Assembly: GCF_019083805.1 (NCBI RefSeq)
Contig: NZ_JAHRDV010000001.1
Coordinates: forward strand, 434,001-498,000
DNA: 64,000 nt
Source: Acetobacter estunensis
Lineage (GTDB): Bacteria > Pseudomonadota > Alphaproteobacteria > Acetobacterales > Acetobacteraceae
Direction: 5' to 3'
Shown in pieces: positions 54,135 to 62,474 of this stretch (the first letter of the stretch is position 1; each line of letters opens with the position of its first letter). The notes beneath the pieces were generated by a model. That model saw only the letters and a list, made by a program, of their open reading frames with translations. It was not told the origin of the DNA and did no database searches. Made by a program: the position numbers and the translations under genes.

Positions 54135-54428
54135 TTACTTCTTCTGCCGCATCATCATGCCGGCATTGATTGCCTGCCCCCAGTTGGCGCCGAGGTAATT
54201 CAGCACGCGATACAGGGGCCACAGCTTCGATCCCTGAGGAGGGGCGGGGATCTGTGTGGCGACAATGCCGACAATGCCGACGCCAATCAGCGCAGAGCCG
54301 AGCCATCCTGCGTAGGGTGGAGGAAGTTGGGTGATTCCGACGAGGAGCGCTCCACCAAGGGAAGCCGCTTTCGTCGTCTGCACGACCGCCTGCCGTGCAC
54401 TTGGCGGCGCACTGTTTGAGGGGTCCAT
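54135..54428 (-). CDS. Holin-like phage membrane protein
   Basis: A 97-aa product with a polar N-terminus, two helices (SLGGALLVGITQL; WLGSALIGVGIVGIVAT) and a basic end (MMMRQKK). Size and layout fit class II holins. It starts behind CAGGAGCC. It is 5 kb from the endolysin, with the long GH30 gene between, so the lysis functions are split. A membrane-anchored tail chaperone cannot be excluded. Confidence 0.6.
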   Translation of the reverse strand: MDPSNSAPPSARQAVVQTTKAASLGGALLVGITQLPPPYAGWLGSALIGVGIVGIVATQIPAPPQGSKLWPLYRVLNYLGANWGQAINAGMMMRQKK

Positions 54429-54508
54429 TTCTGGCTCCTGTTTTGTTTATTGTTTGTTGTCTCAATATTAAATGCATAGTTTTTGAGACAATTTGGTAAG
54501 CTCAGCCT

Positions 54509-54736
54509 ATGTCTTGGCTTCGCAAACTTTATGGCCGTCTTCATCGCGCCCTATTCCCGCGAAAGCGTGCCACTCAACGTCCCACTCAACCCGAGCTTGC
54601 TGCGGCGTGGGATGAGGGCTGGAAAGAATGGGATTTTAAAGCGGACGAAGAAGGCCCTCGCTGGCCTCCAGACGTCCGCGATGCATGGCGGAGCGGATGG
54701 CAGGCCCGCGAGGATATGGAGCGGGGCAATTGGTAG
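54509..54736 (+). CDS. Small plus-strand phage protein, unknown
   Basis: The 75-aa product (MSWLRKLYGRLHRALFPRKR) has a strongly basic N-terminus followed by an acidic, Trp-rich part (DEGWKEWDFKADEEG, DAWRSGWQAREDME). W-x(2)-GW repeats suggest a small folded unit. It is the only plus-strand candidate gene inside the prophage part seen and is divergent from the holin. The ribosome-binding site is weak. The function is unknown. Confidence 0.5.
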   Translation: MSWLRKLYGRLHRALFPRKRATQRPTQPELAAAWDEGWKEWDFKADEEGPRWPPDVRDAWRSGWQAREDMERGNW

Positions 54737-54906
54737 AAGTGCCTCGGTGCCCAGAGGTTAAGGCCGTCCCGGTGTAGGAGCAGTCTATTGGGTGGGAGCG
54801 GTTAGGCGGAAGCATTCCATCCAATTGCCCCAGATAGAGAACGAAAAATTATAGCCAAAAAACTTTTATTTATGCTGCTATAACACGTATGAAATTTACC
54901 GTATTC

Positions 54907-55155
54907 TTATAGTGAATCGCTCAAATACATAGTGCCTTCTTGAATGGATTTACTGATCTTTTTTAGTTCAAGCTTAACAGCACTAGGAACGCAAGCGTAA
55001 TTATCGGCAGTAACATTTAAATCCAAGTCAAAATTATAATCTTTATGCACGGTAAAGGTCACTTTAACAGAAAAGCACCTCGAGCATGTATTTCCGTCTC
55101 CTTTTTTTTCGTGAATGCTCTTTATGGAGAATATTGCAGGTGTTATGTTAGTCAT
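54907..55155 (-). CDS. AT-rich small protein, likely phage moron
   Basis: The 82-aa product from ATG 55155 (MTNITPAIFSIKSIHEKKGD) is Lys- and Asn-rich, with CSRCF in the middle and FDLDLNVTADNYACV later. Base composition is far more AT-rich than the genes on either side, which points to separate recent acquisition. GAGG lies nine bases upstream of the start. No family is recognised. Confidence 0.55.
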   Translation of the reverse strand: MTNITPAIFSIKSIHEKKGDGNTCSRCFSVKVTFTVHKDYNFDLDLNVTADNYACVPSAVKLELKKISKSIQEGTMYLSDSL

Positions 55156-55389
55156 AAGTTTCAACCTCATATTACACTAGAACGACCCTTCACAACATCA
55201 AGCGTATGAAGGCTAAGAACGCATTATTTCCCATGGTTGAGGAATAGCGCGCTCTTAGCCAATCGTAAGACAGCAGCAGCCACCTAGCCAAGAGGGACTA
55301 TGTCCTGTCGCGCATCTGTTTTTGACGGGAACAATCACTGTTCCGGTCAACTCCAAGACGCTGCGCGATGAGGGCCGAAGCCCGTCCCA

Positions 55390-58300
55390 TCAAATGATCA
55401 CGTTCGGAGAGGCAATCGTCCAAGTCGTGCCAGACAACACCTCGTCTGCAAACGTGGTCTGCCCAGCGGACGTAGCGGTCGTGAAATCGACACCGCAGAG
55501 TTCCTTGCCTGTGCCGTCGAAGAGCTTCCCAGACCGCATTTTTGCCCCAGTATTGGCGCTGCCGTTCGTCCCGGCGGCGATGGCATTGGACGCCGCCACG
55601 TCGGAGATTGTGGTTATCGTCGTCGAGACGAAATTGATCAGAACGTCAGTTGTCCCGTTGTTGTAGAAGAAACTGGCACCGCCCGTCGCGCAGGATAGAC
55701 CGCCTGTCGTAGTGATCGCTGCACCTGAGAGGTTCAGCAGCCCCCCGCCAACAAACCGTCCGCCGATAATCGCGGTATCCGACAAGCTTTTCGCCGCCAT
55801 CCAGCACGATTGTGCCGCACCATTTCCCCACGCAAACCCGAATGCGCCGCCTTGCCCCCAAACCAGTGATGCGCCCGCTTTGGTGGTCATGGAATTAGCG
55901 CCGTTCGAATTGCCGCCCGAATTGCAGCCGAACAGGATCACGTTGTTCGACGTAGAGGAGTCTGTGTAGGTCAGCGTCGGAACATCCATATCAACACGAA
56001 TCTCAACAGCGTTGGTGATCCCCAACGGTGCTGGGGCATTTGTCCACGCCGACCCGGAGCCGCCTTCGATTTCCATTTCGTGCAGAGTGGACGCTGCCTC
56101 TGGTGTGGCGCTCGCGTCTGTCGCATAGGTGGTGCCGACACTGTTGGTCGCGCCGACTTTGACAGTCGTGGCCGTTCCGTTGGTCAATCCGGTGATCACA
56201 TAGTTCCCCGGTGCCGTCAGTGTCGTCACGGGGCTGGACGCATCGTTGACTACAATCGGGTATCCCGTGATCGTGGCCCCGCCGTTATTGGAGGGAGCCA
56301 CGACAGAGACAGTGATCTGTCCGTCGCCCGCCGTCAGCGTGAACGTCGGTGCGGACGACACTGTAGCGGACGCGGCTGGTGTGGTGCTCGCAGGGGAACA
56401 CTGCGCGCCCTCACCAACGCTGTTCGTTGCCGTTGCCGCGAAATAGACCAGCGTTCCATTCGGCTCCGGCGACTGCACATAGGACACCGCTGATGAACCG
56501 TTGGCCGCCACAGTGCCAACTTTCGACAACGCCGATGCGCTTGTGCCGGAATAGATCGTATAGGACGTGACCGTCTGACCGCCATTATTTGCTGGCGGCG
56601 TGATATCAATCGTTACCTGCGCGTCTCCCGGCGTGAGTGAGATCGACGGGGCATCTGGGACTGTGCTGGAGAGTGGCGTCACTGTGACCGGATCAGACTG
56701 CGCCCCCGATGTGCCGTCCGCATCGATGGGGGTGGCGGCGATATAATAGAGCGTGCCAGCAGTCAGCCCCGTTGCAGCGTAGGTCACAGCGGATGTCCCG
56801 TTCGCAGCCACGTCGCCGATTTTTGTCATCGTAGCCGCTGTTGCTCCGGCGTAAACGTCGAACGACGCAGCGGCTGTTCCAGCGCTCGACGGCGTCACCG
56901 TGATCGACGCGCCACCGACTGTTGCGACCGCCGAGACTGTGGGGGCGTCGGCAGCAGGCTCGGTGACAACAACGGAGACCTGCGCAGAGGTCGGTCCATC
57001 ACCACCGACACTGAACGGCGTGAACGTGAGATACACCGTCTCTCCGACACTGAAACCCTCGGGGATGTAGCTGGTCGCATTTCCGGGGATCACGGCAGAG
57101 AACGACGTATCTGACGCTGATGTGCCGCCCGTGACGCGGATGCCAGCAATATCGCTGGTCGCGGTCGAGGGGAGCACCCATGAGAAAACAGGATTTCCGT
57201 TCGTTGAGACAGCAGCCAGATTGGTCAGCGTGCTCGGCGTCGTGAATGTGCCCGGCGTCGTCACGATGTCAGCCGCAGACCACTCCAGCGTTCCGAACTC
57301 GTAGGGCGCGAGCGATACCTGACGGGCCGTCCCGGTAATACCGTCACGCACTACAGCTGTATCCGACACCGTCTGATTATTGAATAGGGCAACAACAATC
57401 GACCCATCAGGGCGCATCCCGCAGATATTCTGGATTCCCGCGTAATTGATGCCGTAGCCGGGGCAGGTTGATTTGATGATCCGTGTCCCCGGCGGAAATT
57501 TCTCCGCGATGTGCGTGAGGTAATAGTATTCCGGAGTTTCGGTGACGGCCAATGTGGACCGGTTGAAGTTCAGCACACCGTCAAATGTGTTCCCCTTCGT
57601 CAGGCTCGCCTGCCACGGGCCGCCGATATCATCAAGCAGCATGTTCCACAGCGTGATGCTGCAACCCCAAGCCCATGCGTTGCCGATGAACATCTCAGGG
57701 ATCATCATCTGCGCGCGCAGCACAGCCGTGTAGCGTTTGTCCGCGCAGTATTCCGTCATATGGGCGCGGACTGGTTTGTCCGTATATCCGGCCAGTAGGC
57801 CGATCTGCTCAGAAACGCTCCCCTCATAGTTGTGAAATGCGTAGTCCTGCACCCACGCAGCGCTGTTCAGCAGCGTCTGTGTGAACCGGTTCTGTTTGGA
57901 GCCATCCAGTGCATAGCCCCACGAAACGTCTCCTCCCATAACACGCGTATCGAGACCGGATGCGAGAAGCTGAGCGCCAAGGATGGGAGCAAACGCAGCA
58001 AGATTTGCAGCAGACAGGTAAGTGGACGGCCAACTACCGCTGCCAAAATTATTCTCGTTGCCCATTGTGACGGCCCAGATCGGGACACCGTGCGCCTGAT
58101 AGGCAAGGCAGAATTTGGAGATATAGAGGGCGTAGGCCGCGTAAACCTGAGAGGTCCCAATCAGAGAACCGGCGTCCCATGACGGCCCTTTTCCGGAGTA
58201 GGACGTCTTAAACATCAAAGGCGGAGTCCATGCGGAGCCGATGACTTTTACGTTCGGATTTACTTCAAAAACCTCACGAATTACTTTCAATTTAAACAGT

Positions 58301-59199
58301 TCATCACGACCGAGAGCAAACGTGCTGCATGTCCAGTCGTCGGTTACGTCGTCTGCGATATAGGGAGGCCAATCAACAGCGCGGTAATCGCACGGACCAA
58401 TCTCCGTCCGCATCGTATTCTGTCCGCCAGCGCCCCAAATTTTGTCATAGAGCGCGAGGCGGTCGGACTTGTTGGGAAAATACGTGAGCAGATTATAGGC
58501 CACACTGTCCGTGATAGCGCAGCCAACGCCGATCCACTCCTGAAGTAATGTGCGGGGGTCAACAACGATTTGATTCGAGCCGCCATTGTTCTCGGGGACA
58601 GAAAACGCACCGATTTCCTGTTCCGCAATCGGTGCCGTCAGCCCCAAATCCGTTGTTGTGAGTGTCGGCTGAATAACCATGCCGTGCGTAATTTCCGACG
58701 ATCCGCCTGAGCCACCCGCTCCAACCGCGCCCGGGGGAGCCTGAAACGTGAATGGGGCCAGCGCGGTCCCGTCAGACAAGGACGGGGTAGCCGTCACAGT
58801 GCTAGGCTGGCCAGCGACAACAGCACCCTGAGTCACAGAAATCGCGCCAACAGATAGGCCATCCTTTCCCGGAGTTCCGGGATCGGCTGCGGGCAGAGCC
58901 AGCGTCAGATTGGTCGCGTCGAACGTAGCACCGGACATAAACGCCGTGGCCACGACATACCCGGTGCCCTCATAGGTCACGTAGTCGCCGACAGCGTAGG
59001 CCGTGTTCGCGGCCCATGCACCGCGCGGGTTCCATGCGCCGGATTTAGACGCGTCCTGCAGTCCCTGCAGAACGTCGAGTTCTTTGCCGTCGGCGCCCAG
59101 AATGGACAGCTGGTCGATCGTGCCGGTAGCGGCGTCCACGCTTTCGAAAGAAGGCGTGCAGGTACGCATCTTGTTCGTCGAAGATGTGGTTCCAGACAT
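55390..59199 (-). CDS. Phage tail protein with GH30-type glycoside hydrolase domain
   Basis: The 1269-aa product has an N-terminal phage part (residues 1-50), a carbohydrate-binding-like unit (GAWNPRGAWAANTAYAVGDYVTYEG, about 54-80), a PGTPGKDG collagen-like link near 107, and a glycosidase at ~200-640. That domain reads GVGCAITDSVAYNLLTYFP, IGSAWTPPLMFKT, WAVTMGNEN with the likely acid/base Glu382, and HMTEYCAD with the likely nucleophile Glu483, the order and spacing of GH30. Several fibronectin-like units follow, then a C-terminal module shared with the CotH-like protein. Probable depolymerase for host surface glycan. Start overlaps the preceding stop (TAATG). Confidence 0.8.
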   Translation of the reverse strand: MSGTTSSTNKMRTCTPSFESVDAATGTIDQLSILGADGKELDVLQGLQDASKSGAWNPRGAWAANTAYAVGDYVTYEGTGYVVATAFMSGATFDATNLTLALPAADPGTPGKDGLSVGAISVTQGAVVAGQPSTVTATPSLSDGTALAPFTFQAPPGAVGAGGSGGSSEITHGMVIQPTLTTTDLGLTAPIAEQEIGAFSVPENNGGSNQIVVDPRTLLQEWIGVGCAITDSVAYNLLTYFPNKSDRLALYDKIWGAGGQNTMRTEIGPCDYRAVDWPPYIADDVTDDWTCSTFALGRDELFKLKVIREVFEVNPNVKVIGSAWTPPLMFKTSYSGKGPSWDAGSLIGTSQVYAAYALYISKFCLAYQAHGVPIWAVTMGNENNFGSGSWPSTYLSAANLAAFAPILGAQLLASGLDTRVMGGDVSWGYALDGSKQNRFTQTLLNSAAWVQDYAFHNYEGSVSEQIGLLAGYTDKPVRAHMTEYCADKRYTAVLRAQMMIPEMFIGNAWAWGCSITLWNMLLDDIGGPWQASLTKGNTFDGVLNFNRSTLAVTETPEYYYLTHIAEKFPPGTRIIKSTCPGYGINYAGIQNICGMRPDGSIVVALFNNQTVSDTAVVRDGITGTARQVSLAPYEFGTLEWSAADIVTTPGTFTTPSTLTNLAAVSTNGNPVFSWVLPSTATSDIAGIRVTGGTSASDTSFSAVIPGNATSYIPEGFSVGETVYLTFTPFSVGGDGPTSAQVSVVVTEPAADAPTVSAVATVGGASITVTPSSAGTAAASFDVYAGATAATMTKIGDVAANGTSAVTYAATGLTAGTLYYIAATPIDADGTSGAQSDPVTVTPLSSTVPDAPSISLTPGDAQVTIDITPPANNGGQTVTSYTIYSGTSASALSKVGTVAANGSSAVSYVQSPEPNGTLVYFAATATNSVGEGAQCSPASTTPAASATVSSAPTFTLTAGDGQITVSVVAPSNNGGATITGYPIVVNDASSPVTTLTAPGNYVITGLTNGTATTVKVGATNSVGTTYATDASATPEAASTLHEMEIEGGSGSAWTNAPAPLGITNAVEIRVDMDVPTLTYTDSSTSNNVILFGCNSGGNSNGANSMTTKAGASLVWGQGGAFGFAWGNGAAQSCWMAAKSLSDTAIIGGRFVGGGLLNLSGAAITTTGGLSCATGGASFFYNNGTTDVLINFVSTTITTISDVAASNAIAAGTNGSANTGAKMRSGKLFDGTGKELCGVDFTTATSAGQTTFADEVLSGTTWTIASPNVII

Positions 59200-59822
59200 T
59201 ACGCGCTCGCTGAAATAAGGATCCCACCGTTGCTCTTTGAGCCGGCGGGCGGATTATCGGGATTGGTGGTGTAGGCGATGCCGCCGTTGCTGCCCGTGCC
59301 GTAGGGAAGACTGGTGGCGCCCACCTGGAAGACCCCGTTATTGAGGGTCCAGTCAGAAGGAATGGCGTTGGTCGGCGGATCCGTGGCGGCACCCGCGTCG
59401 CCGATGCGGATCCACACCACAAAACTCTCTGTGCGGCCTTGGAGCGTCGTCACAGTGACCAGAACACGTTGCCGGTAGCCCGGACTCCCTGATGCCAGCA
59501 TCAGGACGACCTGCGTCCCCTGATAGACTTTGGCCCAGAGAGAGGTGAGGTCATACGAATACCCCTGAGCGTCCGGGAAAGAAGCAACTGCGGATTTCAG
59601 CTGATCGCCTGTTCCCAATAACCAAAGACGAAGGTTCAGAGTGTAGTCCAGCTGAGCCGCTGAGCTTTTCTCCGGCCAGACCGGTCCATCCGGTTCATGG
59701 TCGATCAGCGGCCCAATCCACAGGCCGCGCTCTCCTATGCGGGGAGGACGCCTGGATGCTTCCAGCGGATCAATGGTGACCATTCGCCCAGGCCACGGCG
59801 ACAGGCCGTCAGGAAGAGACAT
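59199..59822 (-). CDS. Phage protein upstream of the GH30 tail gene, unknown
   Basis: The 207-aa product starts MSLPDGLSPWPGRMVTIDPLE. It has a middle beta-rich part (TQVVLMLASGSPGYRQRVLV) and a Gly/Ser-rich end (GTGSNGGIAYTTNPDNPPAG). Its stop overlaps the GH30 gene (TAATG) and its start overlaps the endolysin. By position it may be a tail-fibre adapter or assembly protein. No family recognised. Confidence 0.65.
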   Translation of the reverse strand: MSLPDGLSPWPGRMVTIDPLEASRRPPRIGERGLWIGPLIDHEPDGPVWPEKSSAAQLDYTLNLRLWLLGTGDQLKSAVASFPDAQGYSYDLTSLWAKVYQGTQVVLMLASGSPGYRQRVLVTVTTLQGRTESFVVWIRIGDAGAATDPPTNAIPSDWTLNNGVFQVGATSLPYGTGSNGGIAYTTNPDNPPAGSKSNGGILISASA

Positions 59823-60441
59823 GAGCCGCCTCCATCATGCCAATCGCGGTCTTCGTCCGACGATCCAGCCTGTTGAGCCAGCCTATTCCGAATGTGGGGA
59901 AGGCGCCGCAGCTTCGGTAATAGACTTCCTGCAGATCCGCCACATAGAGAATGGCGGCAGAAGCCTGCCCCACGAGGCTGACGTTCAGGACGGCTTTCGT
60001 GAGGGGGCCGATGATTCCGTCGACCCTGACGCCGAGTATCCCCTGGAGGATTTCCGCACGCGCTTTTGTAAGTCGCGTCGCTTTAAGGCCCACGCCAACT
60101 GCCTGAGCAGAAGCAAGCGTTTCGCGAGAGCGCTCGGCACCGACCAGTATTCCATGATCAAACCCCATCAGATCAAGGCCCGGGTTCAGGCCGTCACCTC
60201 CCACAACGTCCCAGTATTTGGCGCGGTAGATGGCAAAAGTTGTCTGGCGTGCCAGATGGAGCATGTCATCGACGGTCACGTCGCGACCCAGCCAGCGTGC
60301 CAGCATCCAGGGGGTGATTCCCATATTGGTGCCGATCAACTGGCCATTGGCCCAGTTGCCGGGATCGTTTGGGTTGGCCTGATATCCGCGTTCCTCATTC
60401 ACGGTGAATGCGGCGCAAGCGTTCCAGTTTGCGGCGGTCAT
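59809..60441 (-). CDS. Endolysin, GH108-type N-acetylmuramidase with C-terminal peptidoglycan-binding domain
   Basis: The 210-aa product has the catalytic motif VNEERGYQANPNDPGNW at residues ~14-30, with the Glu of the ERGY signature of GH108 lysozymes, followed by TNMGITPWMLARWLG. The C-terminal half (GVRVDGIIGPLTKAVLN) is the PG_binding_3 type. It cleaves murein at lysis. There is no signal peptide, so it depends on a holin. It overlaps the small XhlA-like gene (ATGA). Confidence 0.9.
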   Translation of the reverse strand: MTAANWNACAAFTVNEERGYQANPNDPGNWANGQLIGTNMGITPWMLARWLGRDVTVDDMLHLARQTTFAIYRAKYWDVVGGDGLNPGLDLMGFDHGILVGAERSRETLASAQAVGVGLKATRLTKARAEILQGILGVRVDGIIGPLTKAVLNVSLVGQASAAILYVADLQEVYYRSCGAFPTFGIGWLNRLDRRTKTAIGMMEAAHVSS

Positions 60442-60707
60442 GGCATCATCCAGTGCAATACGTACACGACGCCGGCGGCGATCCCGCCGCCAAGACCCGA
60501 TGCGCCGGCAATGATCATCTCGCGACGACTGCCCAGCGCATTCAGCTTGTTGAGGATAGCGTCCTGCGTTTTCTCAATTCCAGTGAGGGAGGTCTGCTGG
60601 ACGCTCTGCAATGTTCGGATTTCCACCACATCGGCCTCAACGCGCTTGACGTCGCCACGCAGCGCATCGAATTCGGGCCGGGTGACGACTGTGTTGGTCT
60701 CAGGCAT
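60438..60707 (-). CDS. XhlA-like coiled-coil membrane protein (lysis accessory)
   Basis: The 89-aa product has a coiled-coil (FDALRGDVKRVEADVVEIRT; IEKTQDAILNKLNAL), a short RRE turn, and a C-terminal helix, MIIAGASGLGGGIAAGVVYV. This matches haemolysin XhlA-type phage proteins that assist holin and endolysin. It starts downstream of a terminator and overlaps the endolysin, so the pair forms a lysis unit. Confidence 0.7.
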   Translation of the reverse strand: MPETNTVVTRPEFDALRGDVKRVEADVVEIRTLQSVQQTSLTGIEKTQDAILNKLNALGSRREMIIAGASGLGGGIAAGVVYVLHWMMP

Positions 60708-60724
60708 TCAGTGTTCCAGATACG

Positions 60725-60746
60725 AAAAACCCCGCACGCGGCGGGG
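60725..60746 (-). terminator. Terminator between tail-fibre and lysis genes
   Basis: CCCCGC (60730-60735) and GCGGGG (60741-60746), loop ACGCG, with a T-run on the minus strand at 60729-60725. It divides the tail transcript from the lysis/GH30 transcript. Confidence 0.8.
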
Positions 60747-60775
60747 CAGGGAAGGTGGTGCTGAAGAACGGAAGA

Positions 60776-60973
60776 TCAGCTGCTCGCAGCAGGCGGAGAA
60801 TAGATACTCCCTATCGGATATTTTCCGTCTGGATCGGCAATGAGGGCAAGACCATCTCCCGGAGAGTAGGGCGATGATCCATCCCAGTTGATGCGATTCA
60901 CAACAGACCCAACCGCTTCGGAATCTGCCGCCACAGTTCGATAGACAGCGTATGTGGAAATGGATGCGGTCAT
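60776..60973 (-). CDS. Small phage protein after the tail fibre
   Basis: The 65-aa product starts at ATG 60973 (MTASISTYAVYRTVAADSEA), seven bases after the tail-fibre stop. It ends LALIADPDGKYPIGSIYSPP. By place and size it could be a tail-fibre chaperone or a small cap protein. No family recognised. Confidence 0.6.
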   Translation of the reverse strand: MTASISTYAVYRTVAADSEAVGSVVNRINWDGSSPYSPGDGLALIADPDGKYPIGSIYSPPAASS

Positions 60974-60980
60974 GACGTCC

Positions 60981-61877
60981 TCACGAGTATTCGTAAACAA
61001 TGACGAGGCCAGGCGCCCCTTTTCCACCGGTCAAGGCTTCGCCACCTTCGGGTGAATAGGTGCCGCTGCCGCCGGATCCGTATCCGGTGCCATCATCACC
61101 ATTCACGTTTGGCGCGCCGTTTCCACCGCCCGCGCCAAACCGTGAGTTACCGCCGTTCGCCCCAAAGCCAATTGTCTGTGACAACGCGACACCCTCACCT
61201 CCGGTGAAATCCCTGATAATTTCGAGCGGCACGACCGATGCAGAATATGTTGGTGCCAGATAGGAGTGACCTCCCGTGGCAGACGGGGCGCTCACCTGAT
61301 TTAAGCCGGTTCCCGCCGCACCGCCTGGACAGGTAATATAGGAACCGAACGACGAAGAATTACCGACTATACTTGTCCCGTTATAGCCATTCCCGGTTTG
61401 GGCTCCGATCGTTACCTCGCAGGAAACGGGGGATGTAATCTTGCCCTTCAGATAGCTTCCTGCGTTTCCGCCTGATCCAACCGAGCATGTTCCTGTCCCG
61501 GCCTGCCCGGTGCAACCATAACCCGAACCACCGCCGCCCTGGACTTCAACGATGATGGTATTGGTGCCAGCGGTCGGCGTGTACGTGCCCGATGAGGTGA
61601 AAGTCTGGACATTCAGCAGCCGTCCCGGTGCAGCTTTCACCAAGGACTGTACGGCCTGAGCAACCTGTGTCCAGTCGCCTGCTGACGGCGTAATGCCGGA
61701 TTTTTCAACCAGATTATACAATTCTCCCATGACCATGTTGTAGTGGTACGCAGGGAAAGTGGTGGCACCGACGCCGGCAGCAGCATTGCCATCGGTCGCC
61801 CATTGCGCCGTCCCCGACGCAGGCGCGGTATCGCGGTCTGCAATGGCAACTGAATTGGATGCTATCAAAAGATCCAT
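60981..61877 (-). CDS. Phage tail fibre with glycine-rich C-terminal receptor-binding part
   Basis: The 298-aa product has an N-terminal shaft-like part (ASGTAQWATDGNAAAGVGAT, FPAYHYNMVMGELYNLVEK) and a C-terminal half made of Gly-rich loops (VQGGGGSGYGC, GFGANGGNSRFGAGGGNGAP, GYGSGGSGTYSPEGG) between beta strands. Such Gly-rich tips resemble the polyglycine receptor-binding domains of phage adhesins. It starts four bases after the YmfQ-like stop. Confidence 0.75.
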   Translation of the reverse strand: MDLLIASNSVAIADRDTAPASGTAQWATDGNAAAGVGATTFPAYHYNMVMGELYNLVEKSGITPSAGDWTQVAQAVQSLVKAAPGRLLNVQTFTSSGTYTPTAGTNTIIVEVQGGGGSGYGCTGQAGTGTCSVGSGGNAGSYLKGKITSPVSCEVTIGAQTGNGYNGTSIVGNSSSFGSYITCPGGAAGTGLNQVSAPSATGGHSYLAPTYSASVVPLEIIRDFTGGEGVALSQTIGFGANGGNSRFGAGGGNGAPNVNGDDGTGYGSGGSGTYSPEGGEALTGGKGAPGLVIVYEYS

Positions 61878-61880
61878 GGG

Positions 61881-62474
61881 TCAGCTCTCGTAATTGAAAA
61901 GAAGGACGGTATGCGCGGGCTTGACGCGCGTGAGTTCGCATTGGAGGACCGTGTCACCCCACGAGGCGAATGGCTTTCCGAACTGGTCGCCAAACGTCAG
62001 GCGTGTGATTGAAAAGTTCGGAACATTGACCTGCCAGGTGTAGGCTAGGTCATCACCTCCAAAGGTCATGCCGAACTTGTTCCCGAAGCGAGACGGCGTG
62101 AACTCCGTAATGGTGATCGCGTATCCCAGCGACGCCGCAAATGCGACAAAGTAGGGGATCGAGCAGCCTCCCGTATTCGTCAGACGTGACACGATCTGCA
62201 GGCGCTGCTGGGCCAGCGTGGGGTTGTCACCCGCACAGGGATCCGGAAGCCCCAGAGTTTCCTGCCATTCGGTCAGCAGTTCCGTCGTGGTGGCCGGGAA
62301 GGCATCGACGAGAAGATTGGCTGCGCGATCGCTCTGCCGCTCATAGGTGGGCGCCCAGACCGAGGCGATCTGGGACGGTATCCCGTCCGGCTCGCGGGAC
62401 CATACCCGCCCTCTCGGCAACAGCGTCAGAAGCGCACGACGAAAAGCGTCCGCTGAGAATGATGGCAGGCTCAT
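61881..62474 (-). CDS. YmfQ-like (DUF2313) tail assembly protein, Mu gp48 type
   Basis: The 197-aa product has the family N-terminus FRRALLTLLPRGRVWSREPD, ANLLVDAFPATTTELLTEWQ with LGLPD, and a C-terminal NYES-type ending (LLFNYES). In Mu-like phages this protein links baseplate and tail fibre. It overlaps the baseplate J gene as ATGA. Confidence 0.88.
   Translation of the reverse strand: MSLPSFSADAFRRALLTLLPRGRVWSREPDGIPSQIASVWAPTYERQSDRAANLLVDAFPATTTELLTEWQETLGLPDPCAGDNPTLAQQRLQIVSRLTNTGGCSIPYFVAFAASLGYAITITEFTPSRFGNKFGMTFGGDDLAYTWQVNVPNFSITRLTFGDQFGKPFASWGDTVLQCELTRVKPAHTVLLFNYES

Noticed and set aside
55322-55350. Inverted repeat after the GH30 gene as its terminator
   Set aside because: The stem has a mismatch and on the minus strand it is followed by A residues, not a T-run, so it is not a usual terminator.
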